Origin: an uncultured Oscillibacter sp. | GTDB lineage: Bacteria; Bacillota; Clostridia; Oscillospirales; Oscillospiraceae | Direction of reading: 5' to 3' | Assembly: GCA_905236835.1 (NCBI GenBank) | Contig: CAJOQY010000329.1 | Span: forward strand, 1 to 7,582 | DNA length: 7,582 nt | Shown here: one piece after another, positions 1 through 6,615 of the stretch | Layout of the letters: every line of letters begins with the position of its first letter | How positions within the stretch are numbered: the first letter of the stretch is position 1 | Notes under the pieces: generated by a model | Seen by the model: only the letters and a program-made list of their open reading frames with translations | Told to the model about the DNA's origin: nothing | Database searches by the model: none | Translations under genes and position numbers: made by a program

Positions 1-38
1 TGTCAGCGTGAAAGCATACTCGTGGAAGCGGGAATTTT

Positions 39-68
39 CTCAATGCGGACATTTGTCCACATTTTGAG
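39..68. repeat. Imperfect inverted repeat (hairpin) just upstream of the hydratase ribosome-binding site
   Basis: Arms 39-50 and 55-68 pair around the four-base loop 51-54 (ATTT). There are eleven Watson-Crick pairs, one C/A mismatch (46/59) and a two-base bulge (62-63). The strongest part is GGAC/GTCC next to the loop. There is no T tract after it, so it is a poor intrinsic terminator. It ends only four bases before the AGGGA site of the next gene, so in mRNA it would sit directly beside the ribosome-binding site. It could be a leader structure or part of the terminal repeats of an insertion sequence. The structure is seen directly; the role is unknown. Confidence 0.5.
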
Positions 69-72
69 TAGC

Positions 73-77
73 AGGGA
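73..77 (+). promoter_or_regulatory. Shine-Dalgarno site of the hydratase gene
   Basis: AGGGA lies nine bases before the ATG at 87, which is a normal spacing, and it supports that ATG as the start. The spacer is A/T-rich (TATTATATT). Confidence 0.7.
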
Positions 78-86
78 TATTATATT

Positions 87-2435
87 ATGATAAAACTTTA
101 TGACAGCGGCGTATATCTGATAAACGGCGTGGATTTAATTCCGGAGGACGGCGCGGAAACAGAGAGAATCCGGCAAATGACCGGGAAAACCCCTGAAAAA
201 TCCGAAGCGAAAAAAGGGACGATTTCATATGGCATTTTACAGGCGCATAATCAAAATCAAAACCCCGACGCCCTGCGGATCAAATTCGACGCGCTGACTT
301 CGCATGATATTACTTATGTCGGCATTATCCAGACGGCGCGCGCGTCCGGCATGGAAAAGTTTCCCGTGCCGTATGTCTTAACCTGCTGTCATAATTCATT
401 ATGCGCCGTGGGCGGGACGATTAACGAGGACGATCACTTGTTCGGACTGACCGCCGCGCAAAAATACGGCGGCATTTACGTTCCGCCCCATATGGCCGTG
501 ATTCATCAATATATGCGCGAAATGCACGCCGGATGCGGCAAAATGATTCTCGGGTCTGATTCTCATACGCGTTACGGCGCGCTGGGGACTATGGCGGTCG
601 GCGAGGGCGGCGGCGAACTGGACAAACAGATTCTCGGCGACACATGGGACAATCCGTATCCGGAGATTATCGCCGTTTATTTGACCGGCAAGCCGCGCCC
701 GTGGGTCGGGCCGCATGATATAGCCCTTGCCATCTGCGGCGCGGTCTATCAAAACGGCTATGTGAAAAATAAAATCATGGAATTCGTGGGTCCGGGCGTG
801 GACTCCATGGATACGGATTACCGGAACGGCGTGGATGTCATGACGACGGAGACCGCCTGTCTGTCGTCCATATGGCGCACGGACGGCGACGTAAAAGCCT
901 ATCTGTCCGAACACGGACGCGAAACGGATTACCGGGAATTGAATCCGGCGGAAATCGCGTATTATAACGGCTGTATTGAAATTAATTTATCAGAAATCAA
1001 GCCCATGATCGCCCTGCCGTTCCATCCGTCCAACAGCTATGAAATTGACACGTTTAACGCGAATTTAAAAGATATTTTGCGCGAGACGGAGAAAAAAGCC
1101 GAAACAATCAGTCAGGGACGCGCGAAATATACGATTTTAGATAAAATTAAAAATAATCAATTTCAGGTCCAGCAGGGCGTGATCGCCGGATGCGCGGGCG
1201 GCGGCTATGAGAATATCATACAGGCGCGGAATATATTAAAAAATAAAAGCATTGGCGCGGGCGAATTCGCGTTGAATATTTATCCGGCGTCCATGCCGAT
1301 TTATCTGGATTTATCCCGCAAAGGGATTTTGGCGGATTTGGCCGTTTCCGGCGCGGTGATAAAAACGGCTTTCTGCGGTCCATGTTTCGGCGCGGGCGAT
1401 ACGCCTAATCACAACGGCTTTTCCGTCCGGCATACCACGCGCAATTTCCCCAATCGTGAGGGATCGAAACCCGGAAGCGGCCAGATGTCAGCCGTCGCGT
1501 TGATGGACGCGCGGTCCGTGGCGGCTACGGCGGTTCGCGGCGGCATTGTCACCAGCGCCGAGGATTTCGCGGACGCGTTTAATTATACGCCCGCTTATCA
1601 TTTTGACGACAGCCCGTATCAGGCGCGCGTATATAACGGCTTTGAACACGCGGACCCGTCAAAAGATCTGTTTTACGGTCCGAATATCAAAGACTGGCCC
1701 AAGCGTCCGGAATTGCAAGAAAATATATTATTAAAAATATGCTCTAAAATTTTAGACGAAGTCACGACAACGGATGAATTAATCCCGTCCGGGGAAACGT
1801 CGTCTTACAGATCCAATCCGCTGGGACTGGCGGAATTTACCCTTTCACGGCGCGATCCCGCATATGTGGGCAAAACAAAAGCCGTTGACGCGCTGGAAAC
1901 CGCCCGCGAAAACGCGATTGAAAACGGGGAAGATATAAAAAATATGCTTTCACAGGCGCCGGAATTAGAGCGTATTTATCAAATCATCCATGACATCCCC
2001 GGACAGGAGAATCTCAATCCGATTGAAATCGAAATCGGCTCCGTGATTTACGCGAACAAACCCGGCGACGGATCGGCGCGGGAACAGGCCGCGTCCTGCC
2101 AGCGCGTGATTGGCGGTCTGGCGAATATCACGCGGGATTACGCCACAAAACGCTATCGCTCCAACGTCATCAACTGGGGAATGCTGCCGTTTCATTTGAA
2201 AGGCGACGAATCCGAGTTATCCAAATTCGATGTCGACGACTGGATTTATATACCCGATATTAAAACCGCTTTGCGCGAAAATAATTTAAATCATATCATG
2301 GCTTATATTATCAAAAACGGCGGTTATCAGCCGATTACGCTTTATATCCGCGATATGACGGAAAATGAACGCGAAATTATACAGGCCGGATGTCTGATTA
2401 ATTTCAACGCGCAAAGACTCAAAGCCGAGAAATAA
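87..2435 (+). CDS. Aconitase-superfamily hydratase (YbhJ-like, clostridial 'hydratase')
   Basis: A 782-residue protein of the aconitase superfamily, presumably a cytoplasmic [4Fe-4S] hydro-lyase. The length suits a complete protein with the large N-terminal aconitase region and the C-terminal swivel domain. Visible landmarks are FDALTSHD (67-74), GSDSHTRYG (156-164), TTETACLSS (253-261), AGCAGGG (367-373), [15 protein letters not shown] (427-441), [10 protein letters not shown] (660-669) and [14 protein letters not shown] (689-702). Cys369, Cys430 and Cys433 match the three cluster ligands of aconitase. SAREQAA corresponds to the substrate-binding SSREHAA-type segment. It most resembles the Firmicutes proteins annotated simply as 'hydratase', related to E. 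coli YbhJ, whose physiological substrate I do not know to be established. It may act as an aconitase in the citrate-to-glutamate branch, but that is inference. The start is supported by AGGGA nine bases upstream. It is followed by thiN after a spacer without a terminator. Confidence 0.9.
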   Translation: MIKLYDSGVYLINGVDLIPEDGAETERIRQMTGKTPEKSEAKKGTISYGILQAHNQNQNPDALRIKFDALTSHDITYVGIIQTARASGMEKFPVPYVLTCCHNSLCAVGGTINEDDHLFGLTAAQKYGGIYVPPHMAVIHQYMREMHAGCGKMILGSDSHTRYGALGTMAVGEGGGELDKQILGDTWDNPYPEIIAVYLTGKPRPWVGPHDIALAICGAVYQNGYVKNKIMEFVGPGVDSMDTDYRNGVDVMTTETACLSSIWRTDGDVKAYLSEHGRETDYRELNPAEIAYYNGCIEINLSEIKPMIALPFHPSNSYEIDTFNANLKDILRETEKKAETISQGRAKYTILDKIKNNQFQVQQGVIAGCAGGGYENIIQARNILKNKSIGAGEFALNIYPASMPIYLDLSRKGILADLAVSGAVIKTAFCGPCFGAGDTPNHNGFSVRHTTRNFPNREGSKPGSGQMSAVALMDARSVAATAVRGGIVTSAEDFADAFNYTPAYHFDDSPYQARVYNGFEHADPSKDLFYGPNIKDWPKRPELQENILLKICSKILDEVTTTDELIPSGETSSYRSNPLGLAEFTLSRRDPAYVGKTKAVDALETARENAIENGEDIKNMLSQAPELERIYQIIHDIPGQENLNPIEIEIGSVIYANKPGDGSAREQAASCQRVIGGLANITRDYATKRYRSNVINWGMLPFHLKGDESELSKFDVDDWIYIPDIKTALRENNLNHIMAYIIKNGGYQPITLYIRDMTENEREIIQAGCLINFNAQRLKAEK

Positions 2436-2488
2436 CAAATTACTACAAGAGATTATAAAAATAAAAAAATATAAAAAATCAGGATGTG

Positions 2489-3211
2489 ATGCCCTTGGGA
2501 CGCTGTTTTATATTCGCCGCCGCTGATTTTGACGGATTCCGGGAACGTCCCGCGCCGGGAGATTTCCTGATCGCCGCCGACGCGGGCTATCGACACTGCC
2601 GCGCGGTGGGAATCGCGCCCCATCTTCTGCTGGGCGATTTCGATTCCATGCCGTGTCCGGATGATTTAAATTTAAATTTAGATTTAAATAAGCCGGACAC
2701 GGCCAATCCAAAACGATTATTGACGGCGGACAGTATGGCGAATTTTCGCGATCCGGCGTTATATCCCCCGCATATCGAACGCGTACCGGTGGAAAAAGAC
2801 GATACGGACACTATGCTTGCCATCAAAGCGGGACTGTCACGCGGCTGTAAGCGCTTTTATATTTACGGCGCGTCCGGCGGGGAGCGGATCGATCATTTTA
2901 TCGCGAATTTGCAGGGGCTTTTATACTTACGGCGTCACGGGGCGAAAGGGTATCTTTACGGAAAAAATTTTATCTGGACCGTGATTGAAAACGAGAAATT
3001 AACAATCACGCGGGAAACGGAAAGCGGGCTGCTGTCCGTGTTCGCTTTTGGCGGACGCGCGGAGGGCGTGTCCGTATCCGGCGTAAAATATCCGATGAAA
3101 AACGGCGTGTTGAATCCTGAGTTTCCGCTGGGCGTCAGCAATCATATATTGGAAAGCGCGGCGGAAATCCGGGTTCGGAAAGGCGCGCTTTTAATCGGCT
3201 GGGAGATATAA
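2489..3211 (+). CDS. thiN: Thiamine pyrophosphokinase (thiamine diphosphokinase)
   Basis: Transfers pyrophosphate from ATP to thiamine to give thiamine diphosphate, in the cytoplasm. Numbered from the ATG at 2489 (240 residues), it shows the family motifs in order: AADAGY (29-34, normally ADGG), LGDFDS (48-53), EKDDTDT (102-108) and GASGGERIDH (127-136), then the C-terminal beta-rich domain. The acidic residues of LGDFDS and DDTDT are the expected magnesium and nucleotide ligands. The GTG at 2486 could also start the frame, but AGG at 2481-2483 is only two bases from it and five from the ATG, so ATG is preferred. The protein is about 20-30 residues longer than usual members. The surplus lies between LGDFDS and EKDDTDT and starts with an Asn-Leu repeat encoded by a large palindrome (2650-2703). 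The frame is intact and all catalytic motifs remain, so the gene is probably functional. In many Firmicutes thiN sits near rsgA and rpe; that context is absent here. Confidence 0.92.
   Translation: MPLGRCFIFAAADFDGFRERPAPGDFLIAADAGYRHCRAVGIAPHLLLGDFDSMPCPDDLNLNLDLNKPDTANPKRLLTADSMANFRDPALYPPHIERVPVEKDDTDTMLAIKAGLSRGCKRFYIYGASGGERIDHFIANLQGLLYLRRHGAKGYLYGKNFIWTVIENEKLTITRETESGLLSVFAFGGRAEGVSVSGVKYPMKNGVLNPEFPLGVSNHILESAAEIRVRKGALLIGWEI
2650..2703. repeat. 54-base near-perfect palindrome inside thiN, with A/T hexamer repeats in the centre
   Basis: The outer arms GCCGTGTCCGG (2650-2660) and CCGGACACGGC (2693-2703) are exact reverse complements. The 32 bases between them are made of an ATTTAA-type hexamer: 2664-2669, 2670-2675, 2676-2681 (ATTTAG) and 2682-2687. 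Folded about 2676/2677, 24 of 27 pairs are Watson-Crick, one is G/T (2672/2681) and two mismatch (2661/2692 and 2663/2690). In thiN the element is read in frame from Pro55 to Ala72, including the stretch LNLNLDLN. Part of the symmetry follows automatically because the hexamer is self-complementary in phase; the 11-base G/C arms are not explained that way. Confidence 0.85.
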
Positions 3212-3240
3212 TATATATAATTTATATACAAGGGAAATGA

Positions 3241-3246
3241 AAGGGA
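3241..3246 (+). promoter_or_regulatory. Shine-Dalgarno site of trmB
   Basis: AAGGGA lies nine bases before the ATG at 3256. A second in-frame ATG at 3262 is further than usual from the site, so 3256 is preferred. The upstream spacer is a run of TATATAA-like sequence with no terminator hairpin, which fits read-through from thiN. Confidence 0.6.
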
Positions 3247-3255
3247 AACGCGGCC

Positions 3256-3936
3256 ATGCGAATGCGGAAGAAGAAAAATTTAATTCCCCGGATGGAACGC
3301 TGTGAACGGCTGTTAATCAAAGACCCGTATATTATGCCGGGAAAATGGCGGGATTTGTATCCGGAAAAAAATCAACCGCGGGATATAAATCCGGAATCCG
3401 GCGATAAGCGGCGCGAATTGAGATTGGAAATCGGCTGTGGAAAAGGCGGCTTCACGGCGGAAACGGCGAAATTAAATCCGGATATATTATTGATCGGTCT
3501 GGAAGTCGTGCCGGAAGCGATTGTCGTCGCGATGGAACGCTGTATGGATTTGAATCCGTCCAACGCGTATTTTATCCGCGCCGACGCCGGACAATTGGAT
3601 CAGTTTTTCGCGCCAGATGAAATTGATTGTATTTATTTAAATTTCTCAGACCCGTGGCCGGGAAATCGACACGCGAAACGCCGTCTGACGCACGGGAATT
3701 TTTTAAAAATCTATCGTCAGATTTTAAAGTCCGGCGGAAAAATTCAATTTAAAACGGACAATCAGCCGTTGTTTGAGTTTTCCCTGACGGAACTGCCCAA
3801 ATATGGCTTTGAACTGTCGGATATTACATGGAATCTGCATGAACACGGCGTATCGGATATTATGACGGATTACGAGGCGAAATTCTATCAACAGGGACTG
3901 CCGATCTGCCGTCTGATTGGAACCATGCGGGAATAA
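3256..3936 (+). CDS. trmB: tRNA (guanine(46)-N7)-methyltransferase
   Basis: Methylates N7 of G46 in the variable loop of tRNAs using S-adenosylmethionine; a cytoplasmic enzyme. The 226-residue protein is a class I methyltransferase with motif I EIGCGKGGF (58-66), an acidic residue after strand 2 (GLEV, Glu83), Asp110 of IRADA, and the TrmB signature LNFSDPWPGNRHAKRRL (128-144). Next come FKTDN (165-169) and TDYEAKF (204-210), the usual C-terminal positions for tRNA contact. The length is close to bacterial relatives. A charged linker of about a dozen residues (38-53) before motif I looks slightly long for clostridial members. It is the last gene of the + strand group, and its stop lies four bases before the terminator hairpin. 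Confidence 0.95.
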   Translation: MRMRKKKNLIPRMERCERLLIKDPYIMPGKWRDLYPEKNQPRDINPESGDKRRELRLEIGCGKGGFTAETAKLNPDILLIGLEVVPEAIVVAMERCMDLNPSNAYFIRADAGQLDQFFAPDEIDCIYLNFSDPWPGNRHAKRRLTHGNFLKIYRQILKSGGKIQFKTDNQPLFEFSLTELPKYGFELSDITWNLHEHGVSDIMTDYEAKFYQQGLPICRLIGTMRE

Positions 3937-3939
3937 ATC

Positions 3940-3963
3940 AATCCCCCCGGCGGCGGGGGGATT
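3940..3963. terminator. Probable bidirectional intrinsic terminator between convergent genes
   Basis: AATCCCCCC (3940-3948) pairs perfectly with GGGGGGATT (3955-3963) around the loop GGCGGC. On the + strand it is followed by TTATTTAATT, and on the - strand by TGATTTATTC, so each direction has a moderately T-rich tail. It lies between the stop of trmB (3936) and the stop of the glycosyltransferase (3968), as expected for shared termination. The T tracts are interrupted rather than pure. Confidence 0.85.
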
Positions 3964-3967
3964 TTAT

Positions 3968-4984
3968 TTAATTAAAGCTGAAAATCCGGTTCGCGACGCG
4001 ATAGGCGGCGACCTGTAATGTTCTTCCGAGGGGTCCGGGAAGATTCATGACGATACCGAACAGGCCATAGCGCAGTTTGCGATATTCCCACGGATGATTC
4101 TCCCGGATATAATCCCATAAATCCTTTTTTTTTCTTAAATTTTCCGGCGTTCCGCTGACGGCTAATAACACGCTTGTGACAGCCGTGATCATGTCATGAT
4201 ATTGCAGAATAGTCCGTTGCTGCTTGGGATGTTTCACGTGTTCGAGATCAATCTGCCGCATCATAAGCTGATTGACGAGTATCTGCTGGTCAATGCGTTT
4301 TATCATGATCTCTTCCTGTACGGACTGCCCCTCCCGGCCTATATAATAATGATACAAATCCACGTTTAAATAATATAATTTCTCCACGTTTCCGAGCGGC
4401 ACGGAGCAATATAAATTATCCACATAAAACGTATGCTTGGGCAAATTTAAACCGCTTTCGCGCAGGATTTTTGTCCGATAAATCATGGCGTGCATTAATA
4501 AATTTTCCCATTTATGGAATTTTCCCACGTCATCCCATGTGAAAATTTGATCTTCCGGGAGCGCGGAAGTATATTGAATCACGCGTTTCCGGCCCGCGTC
4601 GGTCTTGTCATAGATATAATTACAAACAAATAAATCCACGTCCGCGCCGGATTCCGTCAGATTGCGCAGTCTGGTCAATACTTGCGCCAGCGCGTCCGTA
4701 TCCAGCCAGTCGTCGCTGTCCACGACTTTGAAATATAATCCCGTCGCGTGGTGTAATCCCGTCATGACCGCGCCGCCGTGTCCGGCGTTCTCCTGATGAA
4801 TCGCGCGTATTATATCCGGATGTTCTTTCGCCAGCCGGTCCGCGATTTCGCCCGTATGATCTTTTGATCCGTCGTTGACGATTAAAATCTCGATTTCATT
4901 TCCGCCCGTCAACAGCGTATCAACGCAATGTTCCATATAATCCTGTGAATTATAGCACGGGACCGCGACACTGAGCAATTTCAT
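3968..4984 (-). CDS. Family 2 glycosyltransferase (EpsJ-like)
   Basis: A 338-residue inverting GT-A glycosyltransferase, probably transferring a sugar from a nucleotide-sugar donor to a cell-surface polysaccharide or teichoic-acid-like acceptor. The N-terminal Rossmann-like domain shows VAVPCYN (6-12), LIVNDGSKD (34-42), ENAGHGGAV (65-73) and VVDSDDWLD (87-95). The last contains the metal-binding DXD-type motif (Asp89-Asp91). Later features are FYVDN (187-191), where the general base is expected, and the YIGREGQSVQ segment (214-223) common in EpsJ/EpsH-like proteins. No clear membrane helix is present; the C-terminal 40 residues are basic and amphipathic and could lie on the membrane. AAAGGA (4996-5001) precedes the ATG by 11 bases. 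It starts 25 bases after tgt, so it is probably the last gene of that operon. Donor and acceptor sugars cannot be read from sequence. A nine-A run (T9 on the + strand, 4125-4133) encodes RKKKD. Confidence 0.88.
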   Translation of the reverse strand: MKLLSVAVPCYNSQDYMEHCVDTLLTGGNEIEILIVNDGSKDHTGEIADRLAKEHPDIIRAIHQENAGHGGAVMTGLHHATGLYFKVVDSDDWLDTDALAQVLTRLRNLTESGADVDLFVCNYIYDKTDAGRKRVIQYTSALPEDQIFTWDDVGKFHKWENLLMHAMIYRTKILRESGLNLPKHTFYVDNLYCSVPLGNVEKLYYLNVDLYHYYIGREGQSVQEEIMIKRIDQQILVNQLMMRQIDLEHVKHPKQQRTILQYHDMITAVTSVLLAVSGTPENLRKKKDLWDYIRENHPWEYRKLRYGLFGIVMNLPGPLGRTLQVAAYRVANRIFSFN

Positions 4985-5009
4985 ATAATTTTTTATCCTT
5001 TCCGTGAAT

Positions 5010-6143
5010 TTATATCCGCCGCGCCAATTTGACAGTCATTTCTTGATAAAATTCCTGAAAATTCCCGGCGTCCAGCGCGTCCCGGATTTTTCGCGTCAAA
5101 TCATTATAAAAATATAAATTATGCAATACCGCGAAACGCAGGGCCAAGACCTCATCGGCTTTGAACAAATGCCTTAAATACGCCCGCGAATAGCGGCGGC
5201 ATACCGGGCAGTCGCAATCCTCGCTGATTGGCCGGTCATCACGCGCGTGTTTTTCGTTTAAAATATTAATCGTCCCCTGCCATGTGAATAATTTCCCGTG
5301 TCTGCCGTTGCGGGACGGCATGACGCAGTCGAAAAAATCAATCCCCCGGCTGACGGCTTCCAGAATATTCACCGGCGTCCCGACGCCCATTAAATAACGC
5401 GGCTTATTTTCCGGCATATATGGCTCCACCTGTTCGATCACATGATACATGACTTCCGCCGGTTCGCCGACGGCCAGACCGCCAATCGCGTAGCCGTCGC
5501 AGTTTAACGCCGCGATTTGTTTCATATGCCGGATTCTTAAATCATCATATGTCGCGCCCTGATTGATTCCAAATAATAATTGCTCCGGATTTACCATGTC
5601 CGGGGTATTTTTTAATCTTTCATGTTCGATTTCGCACCGTTCCAGCCATCGGAACGTGCGTTCACAGCTTGCTTTCGCGTACTCATACGGCGCGGGATTT
5701 TTCACGCACTCATCAAACGCCATCGCAATATCGCCGCCCAAACGCGCCTGAATTTTCATAGACTCTTCCGGGCCGATAAATACAATATGCCCGTCAATAT
5801 GCGACGCGAATTTGACGCCCTGTTCTTTGATATTTTTCGGCGACGCGAGAGAAAACACCTGAAATCCGCCGGAATCCGTTAAAATCGGCCCGTCCCATCG
5901 CATAAACTTATGCAGTCCGCCAAGATCGCGTATAATCTCATCGCCCGGGCGCAAATGCAGATGATAAGTATTCGCCAGCGTGATCTGACAGTTTATATTT
6001 TTCAAATCCCACGCCGAAACGCCGCCTTTGATCGCCGCCTGTGTCCCGACATTCATAAAAACCGGCGTCTGTACCAATCCGCCGTGCGCGCAGGAAAATA
6101 CCCCGCGCCGCGCCCGTCCTTCTTTTTTCAATACCTGAAACAT
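5010..6143 (-). CDS. tgt: tRNA-guanine(34) transglycosylase (queuine/preQ1 tRNA-ribosyltransferase)
   Basis: Exchanges G34 in the anticodon of Asp, Asn, His and Tyr tRNAs for a 7-deazaguanine precursor of queuosine. The 377-residue length is typical of bacterial TGT. Seen in order are TDSGGFQVFSL (89-99) with Asp90 as the expected acid/base, GINQGA (192-197), GGLAVGEP (221-228), the nucleophile Asp272 in FDCVMPSRNGRHG, GKLFTWQGTINI (283-294), and the zinc site Cys310, Cys312 and Cys315 with His341 in VLHNLYF. GGLAVGE, rather than the GGLSGGE type of eukaryotic enzymes, points to preQ1 as substrate, although some anaerobes salvage other bases. The ATG at 6143 is the only sensible start; the nearest good Shine-Dalgarno (6161-6167) is a long 17 bases away, inside the end of pyrI. 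No queA, yajC or secDF lies nearby, the usual neighbours. Confidence 0.97.
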   Translation of the reverse strand: MFQVLKKEGRARRGVFSCAHGGLVQTPVFMNVGTQAAIKGGVSAWDLKNINCQITLANTYHLHLRPGDEIIRDLGGLHKFMRWDGPILTDSGGFQVFSLASPKNIKEQGVKFASHIDGHIVFIGPEESMKIQARLGGDIAMAFDECVKNPAPYEYAKASCERTFRWLERCEIEHERLKNTPDMVNPEQLLFGINQGATYDDLRIRHMKQIAALNCDGYAIGGLAVGEPAEVMYHVIEQVEPYMPENKPRYLMGVGTPVNILEAVSRGIDFFDCVMPSRNGRHGKLFTWQGTINILNEKHARDDRPISEDCDCPVCRRYSRAYLRHLFKADEVLALRFAVLHNLYFYNDLTRKIRDALDAGNFQEFYQEMTVKLARRI

Positions 6144-6157
6144 GATATTTATATTTT

Positions 6158-6577
6158 TTATCCCTTTCTGTCAATGGCCGTGTCGCAGTACGCGCAGCGA
6201 TACGCCCCGGACGCGTTTAATAAAAATATCGCGTCCAATTGCTCTTCCGATGCCGTGATACAGCGCGGATTTTTGCATTTGATAATATTTATTAATTTTT
6301 TTGGCGGCTGCAAATGCTTTTTTTCCGTCAATACGCCGTCCCGGATAATATTCACCGTAATATTGGCGTCGAGATAACCCAATACGTCCAGATCCGGCTC
6401 CATCGGCGACGCGATTTTTATCATATCTTTTTTGCCCATCCGCGCGCTCCGCGCGTTCTGGATAATCGCCACGGAACAATCCAGCGCGTTTAAATTTAAA
6501 TAATTATAAATCTCCATGCTTTTTCCCGCCCGGATATGATCCAATACCACGCCATTTTGTATGCTGTCAATATTCAC
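6158..6577 (-). CDS. pyrI: Aspartate carbamoyltransferase regulatory subunit
   Basis: Regulatory chain of aspartate transcarbamoylase. It binds CTP or ATP through its N-terminal domain and holds catalytic trimers together through a C-terminal zinc domain. The 139-residue protein (from the GTG) begins NIDSIQNGVVLDHI and shows AGKSMEIYNYL (17-27), DCSVAI (33-38), NITVNII (72-78) and the four zinc ligands Cys101, Cys106, Cys128 and Cys131 (CKNPRC and CAYC). The reading frame stays open upstream into the end of pyrB, up to 6685. The residues there do not resemble PyrI, and the GTG at 6577 has a strong Shine-Dalgarno, so 6577 is the start. It lies 38 bases after pyrB and 14 before tgt. Its presence implies a CTP/ATP-regulated B2-type holoenzyme. 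Confidence 0.95.
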   Translation of the reverse strand: MNIDSIQNGVVLDHIRAGKSMEIYNYLNLNALDCSVAIIQNARSARMGKKDMIKIASPMEPDLDVLGYLDANITVNIIRDGVLTEKKHLQPPKKLINIIKCKNPRCITASEEQLDAIFLLNASGAYRCAYCDTAIDRKG

Positions 6578-6582
6578 GCGGT

Positions 6583-6590
6583 CTCCCCCC
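6583..6590 (-). promoter_or_regulatory. Strong Shine-Dalgarno that fixes the GTG start of pyrI
   Basis: On the - strand the site reads GGGGGGAG and is followed five bases later by the GTG at 6577. It decides against the longer upstream reading frame. It is unlike the AAAGGGA sites of the neighbouring genes and may offset the weaker GTG codon. Confidence 0.7.
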
Positions 6591-6615
6591 TGATTTTTAT
6601 ATAATATAATTATAT

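Noticed and set aside
2..67. Open reading frame running off the left edge (21 codons ending in TGA at 65-67), which could be the tail of an upstream gene
   Set aside because: It is too short and matches no protein I recognise. Frame 1 is also open to a TGA at 88-90, so openness alone means little here.
53..83. Promoter for the hydratase with TTGTCC (53-58) and TATTAT (78-83)
   Set aside because: The 19-base spacing is long and the -10 would lie on the ribosome-binding spacer, only three bases from the ATG, giving a nearly leaderless transcript that contradicts the good AGGGA site.
399..914. 171-codon open frame on the - strand within the hydratase
   Set aside because: It lies wholly inside a strongly conserved gene on the other strand and shows no recognisable motif; it is a codon-bias shadow.
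4775..4785. Exact second copy of the thiN palindrome arm GCCGTGTCCGG
   Set aside because: It encodes the conserved AGHGG stretch of the glycosyltransferase on the - strand and has no partner arm nearby, so it is better explained by protein conservation and codon preference.
5910..6377. 155-codon + strand frame across the tgt/pyrI junction
   Set aside because: It is antisense to two well-recognised genes, has no good ribosome-binding site, and shows no domain-like pattern.
6488..6503. TTTAAATTTAAAT in pyrI as another copy of the palindrome core
   Set aside because: It encodes the YLNLN stretch where PyrI proteins normally have YLGLD, so nothing is inserted and there are no G/C arms.
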